Positions 1 to 10,139 of a DNA stretch of 64,000 bases are shown one piece after another. Numbering within the stretch: position 1 is the stretch's first letter; every line of letters begins with the position of its first letter. The DNA comes from Phaeobacter sp. J2-8 (lineage in GTDB: Bacteria; Pseudomonadota; Alphaproteobacteria; Rhodobacterales; Rhodobacteraceae). A model generated the notes under the pieces. It searched no databases. It was not told the DNA's origin and saw only the letters and a list, made by a program, of their open reading frames with translations. Both the position numbers and the translations under genes were made by a program. The stretch lies in the NCBI RefSeq assembly GCF_022867865.1, contig NZ_JALIEC010000002.1, forward strand, positions 124,001 to 188,000, in the 5' to 3' direction.

Positions 1-2333
1 CGCTATCGGTCGGGATTGGCGGTCAGGTGATCAACCTGTCGGATTTCGCGGATGTCTATCGGGCGCGCGAAACCACACCGGACCAGATCATTCGCCACAA
101 CGGCATGGATGCCTTCACCCTTGGGGTGGCGGGCATTGGCACCGAAAACATTGTCGAGGTCGGCAATGCGGTTGAGGCCAAACTAGCCGAATTGCAGGAT
201 TCCATCCCGCTTGGGGTCGATGTTGCCCCGGTCTATCAGCAGCATCGCGTTGTGGATGAGGCCTCGAACGCGTTTCTGGTGAACCTGGCCATGTCGGTCA
301 GCATCGTGATCGTCGTTCTGGCGGTGTTCATGGGCTGGCGCGCGGCGGTGGTCGTTGGTGTGACCCTGTTGCTTACGGTGGTGGGCACGGTGTTTTTCAT
401 GGCGATCTGGTCGATCGAGATGGAGCGGATTTCACTGGGCGCGCTGATCATTGCGATGGGGATGTTGGTTGACAACGCCATTGTGGTTGCCGAAGGCATG
501 CAGATCGCAATGCGCGGCGGTCAATCCTCTCGTGATGCGGCAAAAGACGTGGCCAGCAAGACCCAGGTGCCGCTTCTGGGGGCTACGGTGATTGGCATCA
601 TGGCCTTTGCCGGCATCGGGTTGAGCCCGGATGCGACCGGCGAATTCCTGTTTTCCCTTTTCGCCGTGATCGGAATTTCGTTGATCCTGTCCTGGGTTCT
701 GGCAATCACGGTCACGCCGTTGCTTGGGCATTATTTCTTTAGCCGGGGCACCGGGGATGCCGGCGATGGCTATGACGGATTGATGTTCCGGGCCTATGCC
801 GGGGTTCTGCACCTTGGCCTGCGCATGCGTTGGCTGGTGGTGGCTTTGCTGATCGGCAGTACCGTTGTGTGTTTCGCGCTGTTTGGTCAGGTGAAGCAAC
901 AGTTCTTCCCCGACAGCAACACGCCGCTGTACTTCGTGCATTACAAGCTGCCCCAGGGCACGGCGATCCACCAGACCTCGGCAGATTTGCAGGTGATGGA
1001 GGAATGGCTCGTCGCGCGCGAAGAGGTCGAGACCGTGACTTCGTATTCCGGTCAGGGGGCATCGCGTTTCATGCTGACCTATGAAAGCGAAGATCCCAAT
1101 CCGGCTTATGGTCATTTGATTGTGCGCGTTACCTCGCTCGACGTGATCGAAGAGGAAATGAATGCGCTGGAGGATTTTGCCCTTCAGGCCGTGCCGCAGG
1201 GTGAGTTCCGGGTCAAACGTCTGGCCTTTGGTCCCGGCGGCGGTGCCCCGATCGAGGTGCGGTTCTCTGGCCGTGATCCAGAAGTGCTGCGTGATCTGGC
1301 CGATGAAGCCCGCGCGCGGCTGGTGGCGGCATCGGACAACATTGTGACCCCCCGCGTGGATTGGCGCGAAAAGGAAATGGTGTTGCGTCCGATCTATGCC
1401 GGCGACCGTGCACAAGAGGCCGGTGTCAGCCGGTCCGACATCACCACAACCCTGCAATTTGCCACCGAAGGCATGGCATCGGGGGCCTTCCGCGAAGGGG
1501 ACCGCCAGATCCCGATTGTCATCCGCGCACGTCAGGATGGCAGCATGTCTCTCATAGATTACGTGATCTATTCGGACAGCGCCGGTGGGTTTGTGCCGAT
1601 GGCACAGGTGACCGATGGCTTTGTGTTCGAAGCGCAGGACACGCTTTTGCACCGCCGCGACCGGGCCAATGTGATCACCGTTGGGGCCGATGTGCCGCGC
1701 GGTGTGACCGCGGCCGAGGTGCAGACCGCCGTGACGGCCACCATCGAAGAGATGGTGATCCCGGATGGCTACAAGATGGAATGGGGCGGCGAATTGGAAA
1801 GCTCGAGCGACGCGCAGGCGTCACTTGGCAAACAATTGCCGCTGAGCCTGCTCATCATGGTGTTGATTTCGGTGCTGTTGTTCAACGCATTGCGCCAGCC
1901 AATCATCATCTGGCTGCTGGTGCCGATGTCGGTGAACGGCGTCAGCCTGGCGCTGCTTGGCACGGGCTTGCCGTTCACATTTACCGCGCTGCTGGGGCTT
2001 TTGTCGCTGTCGGGGATGTTGATCAAAAACGGCATCGTGCTGGTGGAAGAGATCGACCTGACACGCGAGGCAAACCCGGATATGCCTTTGGAAGAGGCGA
2101 TTGTGACGGCCTCAACCTCGCGTTTGCGACCGGTCTTCCTGGCGGCGGCGACGACAATCCTGGGCATGATCCCCTTGCTGTCGGATGCGTTTTTCCAATC
2201 CATGGCGGCGACCATCATGGGCGGGTTGGCCTTTGCTTCGGTCCTGACATTGATCGCGGCGCCGGTGCTTTACTACATCTTCTTCAAACGCGGCGTGCAA
2301 AAGGCATTGGCGGCCAAAACCGCCGCTGCCTGA
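1..2333 (+). CDS. RND efflux transporter permease, 5' end missing
   Basis: This is the inner-membrane, proton-driven permease of a tripartite efflux pump (ACR_tran family). The frame is open from base 3, so the gene begins outside the window; about 770 of the usual roughly 1,030 residues are present. Visible are the hydrophobic helices of the first membrane half (from base 280 on), the GMLVDNAIVV helix that carries the proton-relay aspartate (the usual second Asp is Asn here), a large periplasmic porter region, and a second helix block ending in a basic tail. The membrane-fusion partner is presumably upstream and not seen. The substrate cannot be inferred. The nhaA fusion gene follows 36 bases later on the same strand. 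Confidence 0.93.
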   Translation, partial: LSVGIGGQVINLSDFADVYRARETTPDQIIRHNGMDAFTLGVAGIGTENIVEVGNAVEAKLAELQDSIPLGVDVAPVYQQHRVVDEASNAFLVNLAMSVSIVIVVLAVFMGWRAAVVVGVTLLLTVVGTVFFMAIWSIEMERISLGALIIAMGMLVDNAIVVAEGMQIAMRGGQSSRDAAKDVASKTQVPLLGATVIGIMAFAGIGLSPDATGEFLFSLFAVIGISLILSWVLAITVTPLLGHYFFSRGTGDAGDGYDGLMFRAYAGVLHLGLRMRWLVVALLIGSTVVCFALFGQVKQQFFPDSNTPLYFVHYKLPQGTAIHQTSADLQVMEEWLVAREEVETVTSYSGQGASRFMLTYESEDPNPAYGHLIVRVTSLDVIEEEMNALEDFALQAVPQGEFRVKRLAFGPGGGAPIEVRFSGRDPEVLRDLADEARARLVAASDNIVTPRVDWREKEMVLRPIYAGDRAQEAGVSRSDITTTLQFATEGMASGAFREGDRQIPIVIRARQDGSMSLIDYVIYSDSAGGFVPMAQVTDGFVFEAQDTLLHRRDRANVITVGADVPRGVTAAEVQTAVTATIEEMVIPDGYKMEWGGELESSSDAQASLGKQLPLSLLIMVLISVLLFNALRQPIIIWLLVPMSVNGVSLALLGTGLPFTFTALLGLLSLSGMLIKNGIVLVEEIDLTREANPDMPLEEAIVTASTSRLRPVFLAAATTILGMIPLLSDAFFQSMAATIMGGLAFASVLTLIAAPVLYYIFFKRGVQKALAAKTAAA

Positions 2334-2369
2334 GGCCGAAGCAACCACAACCAAAAGGGGGCGTCGCGC

Positions 2370-4175
2370 ATGTCCGGTACGTTACATCTGGCGCTCGATC
2401 CCGAGCAGGATATCATTCTGGCCAACTCCGGTGGTCGGGTTCAGATCGTGCAATTCGTCGATTACGCCAATCGACGGGCACGGCGGGTCCGCGATATTCT
2501 GCTCCGGGCATCTGACCTTCTTGGGGCGCAGAAAACCTGTCTGGCCTTGCGGTTCTGTCCGCCGGAAAAGGCCGGCAACAGCACCGATGTCGCCGCCCGT
2601 GCGGCGATTTCGGCCTTTTGGCAGGACCAGCTTGCCGAGATGCATGAGGCGCTGTTCTGTGCGCCCGAGGATGACATCACGGTGGAACGGGTCACGGCAC
2701 TGGCCAGGACGATGGGGCTTGATCCCGACGCCTTTGCCGCCGATCTGATGTCTGAGCGTACCGAAGCGGTGCTGGCCCGCAGTCAGCAGTCCTTTGAGGG
2801 GTCCGGCGTGGTGCAAACGCCGGCGATTTTCATCGACGGGCGGGCCTATGAGGGCGCCTGGGACGAAACCAGCATCTTTGAGGCTGTGTCCAAGCCGCTG
2901 GGGCTGCGGATGCATCTGGCCAGTCAGGATTTCTTTCACTGGGCGGCATCTGCCGGGCTTGTGTTGGTGCTGGCGACAGTGGCGGCACTTGTTGTCGTCA
3001 ACGTCGGCTTTGGCGCGTGGTACGAACATCTGCTTCATACCGAATTCGGTCTGATTTTTGGCGATTGGAACCTGACTCTGGGGCTGGCGCATTGGATCAA
3101 TGACGGGCTGATGGCGTTGTTTTTTCTGCTTGTCGGGATCGAGATCAAACGCGAAATCGTCAATGGCGAGCTGAGTTCCCGGGACAAGGCGATCCTGCCG
3201 GTTCTGGGCGCCCTGGGTGGTATGATGGTGCCGGCCTTGCTCTATGTCGGTCTGAACTGGGGCAACCCCGAAACCGCGCATGGCTGGGGCATTCCGATGG
3301 CGACGGATATCGCCTTTACCCTGGGGATTCTGGCGCTTCTGGGCAGCCGGGTGCCAACATCGCTGAAGGTATTTGTGTCGGCGCTGGCGATTGCCGACGA
3401 TCTTGGGGCGATTGTGGTGATTGCGCTGTTTTATGGCCATGGGTTTCATTTTGACGCCCTGTTGTTTGCGCTGGGCATTTTGGCGGTGATGGCGGTGCTG
3501 AACCTGTCGCGTGTCTATGCGCGACTGCCCTATGTACTGCTTGGGGTGCTGTTGTGGTATTTCATCCTGCAAAGCGGTCTGCACGCCACATTGGCCGGGG
3601 TTTTGACCGCCGCGCTGATCCCGTCGCGGCCCAGTGCCAATATCGAAGGCGTGGCCCTTCATGCGGGCGATGTGATTGCCCGCGAGCTGGACAAAGGCGA
3701 GATTGGTGCGCCGGCGATGGCCCGGCTGGCCAATGCGGTCGACCGGTTGCGCGAACCGGGATTTCACCTGCAACATCGGCTGGAGGGCTGGTCGAACTTC
3801 CTGATCTTGCCGCTGTTTGCCTTTTTCAACACCGGGATTGCATTGGCGGCCGGATTGTCCTTTGTCGCCCCAGAAGTTTTGGGGGTGATTGTTGGGCTGT
3901 TCATTGGCAAACCGCTGGGGATCTGTCTGTTTGTCTGGATCGGGGTCAAGACCGGCATTGCGCGGCTGTCGTCGGATGTCAGTTGGCGGCAATTGTTCGG
4001 GGCGGCATCGCTGTGCGGCGTCGGGTTCACCATGTCGATTTTCATTGCCTCTGCGGCCTTTGTCGAGCCGGCCTTGGGCGGGGTGAAACTGGCCATTTTG
4101 ATTGCGTCACTACTGTCTGCCGTGACCGGGTCTTTGATCCTGTTGTCGGCACCACGCCCCCAGGGAAACGGGTGA
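2370..4175 (+). CDS. nhaA: Na+/H+ antiporter NhaA with N-terminal thioredoxin-like domain
   Basis: The protein has 601 residues against about 390 for plain NhaA. Residues 1-175 look like a DsbA/Thioredoxin_4 domain: FVDY at 29-32, FWQDQLAEMHEALF at 83-96, and the cis-proline loop QTPAIFIDG at 149-157. The CxxC site is gone, with Asn34 and Ala37 where the two cysteines belong. Residues about 185-600 are a complete NhaA with the key membrane residues: Asp313 in ATDIAF (E. coli D133), Asp343-Asp344 in IADDLGA (D163/D164) and Lys514 in GKPLG (K300). NhaA exchanges two protons for one sodium ion across the inner membrane. Thioredoxin-NhaA fusions exist elsewhere; what the domain does here without its cysteines is unknown. 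Confidence 0.94.
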   Translation: MSGTLHLALDPEQDIILANSGGRVQIVQFVDYANRRARRVRDILLRASDLLGAQKTCLALRFCPPEKAGNSTDVAARAAISAFWQDQLAEMHEALFCAPEDDITVERVTALARTMGLDPDAFAADLMSERTEAVLARSQQSFEGSGVVQTPAIFIDGRAYEGAWDETSIFEAVSKPLGLRMHLASQDFFHWAASAGLVLVLATVAALVVVNVGFGAWYEHLLHTEFGLIFGDWNLTLGLAHWINDGLMALFFLLVGIEIKREIVNGELSSRDKAILPVLGALGGMMVPALLYVGLNWGNPETAHGWGIPMATDIAFTLGILALLGSRVPTSLKVFVSALAIADDLGAIVVIALFYGHGFHFDALLFALGILAVMAVLNLSRVYARLPYVLLGVLLWYFILQSGLHATLAGVLTAALIPSRPSANIEGVALHAGDVIARELDKGEIGAPAMARLANAVDRLREPGFHLQHRLEGWSNFLILPLFAFFNTGIALAAGLSFVAPEVLGVIVGLFIGKPLGICLFVWIGVKTGIARLSSDVSWRQLFGAASLCGVGFTMSIFIASAAFVEPALGGVKLAILIASLLSAVTGSLILLSAPRPQGNG

Positions 4176-4367
4176 TCCACAAGGTGGTGTGAACCTGTGC
4201 CGAGGGTGTCGTCAGGCCTGCGCCTGTCGACAGGAGGGGGCCAGCCCCCATCGCCATGAATGGCGATTCCCCCGGGATATTTTTGAACAGAAGAAGCAGC
4301 GGGTGCGGGGGGGATTGCCCCCCGTGCTCTTAGGTGTCTGGACTCCGAGGTGTCAGGGCCCTAGGTA
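4176..4367. other. Intergenic region between convergent nhaA and soeC
   Basis: This 192-base gap between convergent genes holds no open gene that I can support. It contains one copy of the palindromic element listed separately (4236-4296) and a G-run/C-run inverted repeat at about 4304-4324 that could fold into a hairpin and end transcription. Confidence 0.6.
4236..4296 (+). repeat. Interspersed palindromic element, copy 1
   Basis: GGGGGCCAGCCCCC (4236-4249) is a near-palindrome. It is followed about 20 bases later by CCCCCGGGATATTTTTG (4269-4285) and ACAGAAGAAG. The same two blocks in the same order occur at 49667-49714, where the spacer is shorter. I recall this pattern as common between genes in Rhodobacterales, but no search was done. 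Confidence 0.7.
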
Positions 4368-5303
4368 TCAGGCGCTTTTCTGGCCGTAGTACAGCATGGA
4401 GACATGCCGGGCCTCGGCGAAGAACAGCCAGCGTTCGACCACCAGACCCACCCCGACAGCCAGCACGGCAATCGGCATGAGCACAGGCGCAAGCCCGCCG
4501 GTCAGTGCCACGAAAGCCAGGATCAGACCGGGCACGGCAAAGGCCCAGATCAGGACCATTCTGCGAAGGTCATTCGCGTGTTTTCGCGCCACCTGAAATC
4601 CCATTTCGCGCATCACGAAGTTGGGTTTGGTATGTGGCGGGTCCAGCTGGCGTTTCACGCCTTTGATCCCCAGCGCCATATCGGCCGTATAGCTGTCCGG
4701 TGTCGCATCAATTTTCTGCCAGTACCGGGTTTTGAGCGCCGCGCTGAGGCCGAGGCCGAGTGTTGCGATTGTACAGGACATGCCGGTCGCGCCGCCGGAA
4801 AACGCGAGGATCATGGCAAGAAGCACCGCGCCGGAGGTGGCGGCGAGGACCAGATAGATCACCGGCACCAGTGGCAGATGCCATTGCGGAATGGTGCGCA
4901 GAGAGGCGTAGATCATACCCGTGCACCAAACCGTTGCCGTCGCGCCCAGCGCCGCCAACAGTGCCAACGGCAAGGACAGCCAGCTTTGCACCCCAAAGAG
5001 CGACAGCAGCGCCAACAGCCCGGCGGGGCCATAGGTGGCAATGGCTGCCACACCTTCGCGCGAGAGCCAGGAGCTGCGCCATTGGGACAGGGCGCGCCAG
5101 GCCCGTTCCGGGCGGCCAAGGTGGAAGGTGGAACTGAGCAGGCCGACGGTGATCAACGCCAGCGCCAGGGCCATGGCCGCAAAGAAATCCCAGCCGGACA
5201 GGGGAAACCGCCCGGTGACATGCGCCAGTGAAAGCCAGAACAACAGCCCGTATCCCGCGCCAGAGGCGGTGGTGAACAGGATGACCGAATAAGCAGGATG
5301 CAT
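4368..5303 (-). CDS. soeC: Sulfite dehydrogenase membrane anchor SoeC (DmsC family)
   Basis: The 311-residue protein is almost entirely hydrophobic, with about eight membrane helices. It opens with the DmsC-type N-terminus MHPAYSVILFTTASG, and EGVAAIATYGPAG is another family signature. In SoeABC and DMSO reductases the anchor holds the two cytoplasmic catalytic subunits on the inner membrane and passes electrons to quinone. It lies 10 bases after soeB on the same strand and is the last gene of the soeABC operon. The Soe assignment rests on the large subunit lacking a Tat signal; a DmsC anchor of another molybdoenzyme is the alternative. Confidence 0.82.
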   Translation of the reverse strand: MHPAYSVILFTTASGAGYGLLFWLSLAHVTGRFPLSGWDFFAAMALALALITVGLLSSTFHLGRPERAWRALSQWRSSWLSREGVAAIATYGPAGLLALLSLFGVQSWLSLPLALLAALGATATVWCTGMIYASLRTIPQWHLPLVPVIYLVLAATSGAVLLAMILAFSGGATGMSCTIATLGLGLSAALKTRYWQKIDATPDSYTADMALGIKGVKRQLDPPHTKPNFVMREMGFQVARKHANDLRRMVLIWAFAVPGLILAFVALTGGLAPVLMPIAVLAVGVGLVVERWLFFAEARHVSMLYYGQKSA

Positions 5304-5313
5304 GTGCGGCCCC

Positions 5314-6054
5314 CTAGCGGCTTAGCGCCCGGTCAGCCCAGGCAAAGAGTTTCTCGATGGGTGATCCGGTCGAAGGTGCCTCTGGTTCCGCGGCAATTTT
5401 CGGCGCGTGATCGCTGGCCTTGCGCGGTGGCAGGTATTTGTTCACCGGCTTGTAGCCGAATTCGTCCAGAAGGTTGAAACCGTCCCGCGCCGCCACGTTT
5501 TGCGACACTGCGCTTTCGGGATCGCCAAGGTCGCCAAAGGCGCGTGCGCCGGTCGGGCAGGCCTTGACGCAGGCCGGAACGCGGTCTTCTTCGTCGATGG
5601 TTTCGTTGTAGATCCGGTCAACGCAAAGCGTGCATTTCTTCATCACCCCGTCGTCATGATCATATTCCCGCGCGCCATAGGGGCAGGCCCAGGAACAGAG
5701 TTTACAGCCGATGCAGGTGTCGGGATTGACCAGAACGATACCGTCTTCTTCGCGCTTGTAACTGGCGCCGGTGGGGCAGACCGTGACGCAGGCCGGTTCT
5801 TCGCAATGCAGGCAGGAGCGCGGGAAATGCACCGTGCCCTTGTAGTGGTCATTGTCGATTTCATAGCTGTGCACGCGGTTCAGAAAGGCACCAGAGGGAT
5901 CGGCGCCGTATGGATCATGGTCGGACAGCGGTGCGGAATAGCCGCCGGTGTTCCATTCCTTGCACGACGTCACACAGGCCTGACAGCCGACACAGATGTC
6001 GAGGTCGATGACAAGGCCAAGTTTCTTTTGCGTCTGTTCGGGCAGGCAGGTCAT
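5314..6054 (-). CDS. soeB: Sulfite dehydrogenase iron-sulfur subunit SoeB
   Basis: This is an electron-transfer subunit with sixteen cysteines arranged for four [4Fe-4S] clusters: CVGCQACVTSC, CLHCEEPACVTVC, CIGCKLCSWAC, and CTLC with ACVKAC. It passes electrons from the molybdenum subunit to the membrane anchor. I start it at 6054 (MTCLPEQTQ) because that ATG overlaps the soeA stop codon as ATGA, a sign of translational coupling; an in-frame ATG at 6072 is possible but lies inside soeA. The length of 246 residues fits DmsB/SoeB proteins. No Tat signal is present, so it should act in the cytoplasm. Confidence 0.87.
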   Translation of the reverse strand: MTCLPEQTQKKLGLVIDLDICVGCQACVTSCKEWNTGGYSAPLSDHDPYGADPSGAFLNRVHSYEIDNDHYKGTVHFPRSCLHCEEPACVTVCPTGASYKREEDGIVLVNPDTCIGCKLCSWACPYGAREYDHDDGVMKKCTLCVDRIYNETIDEEDRVPACVKACPTGARAFGDLGDPESAVSQNVAARDGFNLLDEFGYKPVNKYLPPRKASDHAPKIAAEPEAPSTGSPIEKLFAWADRALSR

Positions 6055-8911
6055 TTCGCTGGTTCCTTCCATTCGGCCCCAAAGGCGATCTTGTCCGGCG
6101 AAGCAGGCTGGCTGGCATGGCCCAGCGGTTCGAACAATGGTTCGGTGCCCGCAGTATCGGCCTTTTCTATTGCCACCCGCAGGTCAAACCAGGCGGCCTG
6201 ACCGGTCAGCGGGTCGGAGTTGGAATAGCGATATCCGCCGCCGCCCTTGGGCAACAGTTCGGAAATCAGGTGGTTGAGCAGGAATCCTTCGTTGCTTTCG
6301 GGGGCATCATCCGACAATCCCCATGCGCCGCGCCGTTTGCCAATGGCGTTCCAGGTCCAGACCGTGTGCGGGTTCACCCCGTCCATCAGCCTGACCTGGC
6401 ATTTCACCCGGCCCAGATGCGAGGCCAGCCAGACCCAATCGTCGTCCTGTACGCCGATTTTTTCCCCGACCGAGGTATGCACATACAGCCGGTTCGCCGC
6501 TGTGATCTGGCGCAACCAGGCGTTTTGCGAGCCCCAGGAATGATACATATGCATCGGGCGTTGAGTGATCGCATGCAGCGGGAAACCCTTGACCAATTGC
6601 TCTTCCAGCGGTGGATACCAGAAGGGCAGCGGGTCAAAGTGATCTTCGATCCTTTGTTTGGCCCGCTCTGGCGGTTGCCGATCGCCGTGTCCGCGCGCCG
6701 CAAGACGGAATTTCTGCATCGGTTCGGAATAGAGCTGAAAGATCGTCGGATCGGGCGACATGCGGATGCCCTTTTCGATGCCCCAATCAAGGTATCCGCG
6801 ATTGGCATGGCGGAAATAGGCATGGCTGGGATCCATGTGTTCGCCAAAGAATGCGCCATTGTCGATGTATTTTTGCAGCTGGTCCGGGTTCGGCGCGCCG
6901 ACACAGGATTGATCGCCATTCTCGCCACGCCATCCCGCAAGCGGCCCGATGCCGGGCTTGCGTTCATGGTTTACGATATAATCGGGATAGCCGCCGGGAA
7001 ATTTCGGCGTGCCGTCGTCGTTGACAAATCCGGGCAGGTTCAATCGCGCGCCGAGGTCGATCATCACCTCTTGAAAACCACGCACATTTCGATCGGGCGG
7101 CACCACCGGTTGGCGAATGCCATCGGCGACCAGTTCCGGTTCCGAAATCGGTCGATCCAGCAGCGAAATACAATCCCAACGTTCCAGATAGGTCGTGTCG
7201 GGCAGGATCAGATCGGCGAATGGCACGGTTTCGGAATAATAGGCGTCGGAATAGATGATCTTCGGGATCACATAGTCGCCATTGTCGTCCGTCGCGGTCA
7301 AGGCATCCAGCGTGCCGCCGACATTCATCGACGAATTCCACGCCATATTGGCCATATACATGAACAGCACGTCGATGCCGTAGGGGTCTTTCTTTGCGGC
7401 GTTGTTGATCACCATATGCATCAGACCATGGGCGGATATGGGCGCGTCCCAGCTAAACCCCTTGTCCAGACGGCTGGGGTTGCCCTCGCCATCCAGCAAC
7501 AGATGTTCCGGCCCGTGGGGAAACCCCAGATGCGGACCGCCCAACGGCAGTTCCGGTTTGATGTCGCCGGTCGCGCCATGCGGCAGGAGGTTCGGCGGCG
7601 TCTGTTTCGGGTAGGGCGGTTTGTAGCGGAATCCCCGGGGCTATCGATTGAGCCCAAGAGGATTTGCAGGATGTGGATCATGCGGCAGGTCTGAAACCCG
7701 TTGGAATGGGCCGAAATGCCGCGCATGGCGTGCATCGACACCGGGCGGCCGATCATCTTGTCATGTTTGCGCCCGGCCCAGTCGGTCCAGGGCTGATCGA
7801 GCACGATTTCCTCTTTAAACGCCACATGCGCCAGCTCTGCCGCGATCTGGCGGATCTGATCGGCGGGCACGCCGGTACGCTCGGCCACCGCATCGGGGGT
7901 ATAGTCACCCCCCAGATAGCGTTCGGCCATCAGTTCGAACACCGGCCGCGCGGTGCGGCCATCGGGCAGGGTGCGCGTGCCGGTCAGCGCCGGTTGGATA
8001 TCGGCGGCCTTGCCATTGCCAAATGCGTCTGTCGCCTTGTCCCAGATCATCGGATTGCCGTCACCGTCGCGGGCAAACAGCCCGTCATCGGCAGCGCCGG
8101 GGGCCTGAATGACCAACCAGGGGGAATTTGTGTAGCGCACGAGGTAGTCGAGGTCGATTTGTTGCGTGCGGAACAGCTCGTGGATCAACGCGCCCACAAA
8201 CAACCCATCAGTGCCGGGGCGGATGCCGACCCATTCGTCGGCCACCGCGTTATAGCCGGTGCGCACCGGGTTGATCGACACCACCTTGGCGCCGCGTTTC
8301 TTCAGCTTGCCGATGCCGATCTTGATCGGGTTCGATGCATGGTCTTCGGCCACGCCAAACAACATGAAGTATTTCGTGTAATCCCAGTCAGGATCACCAA
8401 ATTCCCAGAACGCCCCGCCAAAGGTATATAGCCCGCCAGCGGCCATGTTGACCGAGCAGAACCCGCCGTGGGCGGCAAAATTGGGCGTGCCATATTTCAT
8501 CGCCCAGAACCCGGTCAGGCTCTGGCTTTGGTCACGCCCGGTGAAAAAAGCCAGCTTTTTCGGGTCAGTCTTGCGCACGGTGCCCAGCCAATCGGTGGCG
8601 ATATCCAGCGCCTCATCCCAGCTTATTTCCTCAAACTGGCCAGATCCGCGCGGGCCGACGCGTTTCATCGGCGCGCGCAGGCGGGCGGGGGAATAATGCT
8701 GCATGATCCCGGCGCTGCCCTTGCCGCAAAGCACGCCCTTGTTCACCGGATGGTCGCGGTTGCCCTCAATATAACGCACCTTCTGTTTGCCATCTGCATC
8801 GGTTTTCAGATGCACATTGATGCCGCAGCGGCAGGCACACATATAGCAGGTGGTTTGCTTCATGCTGTCGCCAACCGGCGTGTTGGTGTCAATCTCGGGG
8901 CTTTGCGCCAT
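6051..8911 (-). CDS. soeA: Sulfite dehydrogenase molybdopterin subunit SoeA, frameshifted
   Basis: This is a DMSO-reductase family molybdoenzyme whose best match from memory is SoeA, the cytoplasmic sulfite-oxidizing subunit; roseobacters use it for sulfite released from organosulfur compounds. The N-terminus has the [4Fe-4S] pattern CYMCACRC with a fourth Cys in VLCGKG, and it has no twin-arginine signal. The start at 8911 (MAQSPEID) has a GGGAGA ribosome site; an upstream ATG at 8959 does not. The gene is split: the frame ending near 7421 and the frame starting near 7544 join at SIDSPG, where the run at about 7633-7640 needs one more G. Repaired, it encodes about 953 residues, the normal length. 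A single-base assembly error is likely. Confidence 0.8.
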
Positions 8912-9095
8912 CCTGTTCTCCCTGTTGAACGACATGCGCTTTGTTGCCAAACACGCCATCGATTCTCAGGGTAGTTTACATAAATCGCCCGCAGCAGAAA
9001 GATTTCCCACGAAGTTCGGGCAATCTGGAACTATTGTTCATGATTTCTGGCACTACCGCGAACAAAATCCCTTTGCTCAGCCACCCCGCGCGTGG

Positions 9096-10100
9096 TCATG
9101 CGGCGGCAGAATGGGCCAGAAGTTCGGCCATATGCGACGCACAGCCAAGCAGCGCCGCGTCGTCGTTTTCGATCAGATAGACCGGGAATTTGGCCATGAA
9201 CTCTGAAAACCGCCCCTTGTCGCAAAAAGCGTCGCCAAACCCCATCTGATCGAAATGCGGTGCCAGAGACCGGCTGACCCCGCCAATGAAATAGATGCCG
9301 CCAAAGGGCAATTGCGCAAGGGCCAGATCGCCCGCGACCCGGCCGGCAAAGGTGACATGATATTGCGCGGCTTCGATGGCCGCCTGATCGCTGCCGTCGG
9401 CCACGCCGGCCATGATCTCGCCCGGGGGTTTGCTGCCGGGCGTGCCGCCCTCATGCCGACGCCAGCGGTAAAGCGCCTCAAGCCCGCGCCCCGAAAGCGC
9501 CTCTTCCACCGATGGGAACCCACCCTCGGACAGCAGAAATTCCGCCAGCGTCTGTTCCTGCGGGTTGCGCAGGGCCAGGCTCATATGGCCGGCCTCGGAC
9601 GGTGGCACCAACGTCAGACCGCCGCTTTGAAATACCATGGCGATGTTCACTCCGGTGCCCAGACCAATCACCAGCCGGGTGGTTTGCTGTGCGTTGCCCG
9701 TTGCGGCGTCGCTGTGCAACAGTGGGCGCAGATCGCCCTTGCCCAAATGACCCAGCGCATGCCCCTGTGCCTGCAAATCGTTCAACACCGCCACCTGTGT
9801 CGCGCCGGATGCATCGCGCACGCAATCGTCATCAATTACCCAGGACAGGTTGGTCATTTTCAACACCCCATCCATCACCGGACCCGCGCCCGCAACACAG
9901 GCCGCCACCGGCACCGCCCCGGTTTCGGCCCGATAGGCGGCGATCACCTCGCTCAGACCATCGCGGCCCTGATTGCGATAGCGCCGAACAGAGCCTTCCA
10001 ACAACGAGATGCCGTGATCTGCGGTCGTGGTGGCCAGGGCAACACGGGTATTTGTGCCGCCAATATCAGCAACAAGCGTGGTTTCTGCGGGCAGAGTCAT
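9096..10100 (-). CDS. glk: Glucokinase
   Basis: This is a bacterial-type ATP-dependent glucokinase (PF02685) that phosphorylates glucose to glucose-6-phosphate in the cytoplasm. The phosphate-binding motif DIGGTNTR lies at residues 12-19. The GLGTGVNIA motif and the conserved SEAGHMSLA and SEGGFPSVE segments follow, and the length of about 334 residues is usual. The start at 10100 (MTLPAETT) is preceded by GGAGAT six bases away; an upstream ATG at 10121 lacks this. It sits directly downstream of the LacI-type regulator gene and next to the aglEFGAK operon, so it very likely handles glucose freed by the alpha-glucosidase. Confidence 0.93.
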   Translation of the reverse strand: MTLPAETTLVADIGGTNTRVALATTTADHGISLLEGSVRRYRNQGRDGLSEVIAAYRAETGAVPVAACVAGAGPVMDGVLKMTNLSWVIDDDCVRDASGATQVAVLNDLQAQGHALGHLGKGDLRPLLHSDAATGNAQQTTRLVIGLGTGVNIAMVFQSGGLTLVPPSEAGHMSLALRNPQEQTLAEFLLSEGGFPSVEEALSGRGLEALYRWRRHEGGTPGSKPPGEIMAGVADGSDQAAIEAAQYHVTFAGRVAGDLALAQLPFGGIYFIGGVSRSLAPHFDQMGFGDAFCDKGRFSEFMAKFPVYLIENDDAALLGCASHMAELLAHSAAA

Positions 10101-10139
10101 CAAGGTATCTCCGTCAAACAATGGGATGGGCGCGCGGGC

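Noticed and set aside
2382-3992. 536-codon open frame on the minus strand
   Set aside because: It is a shadow of nhaA, with low-complexity Arg/Gln/His composition.
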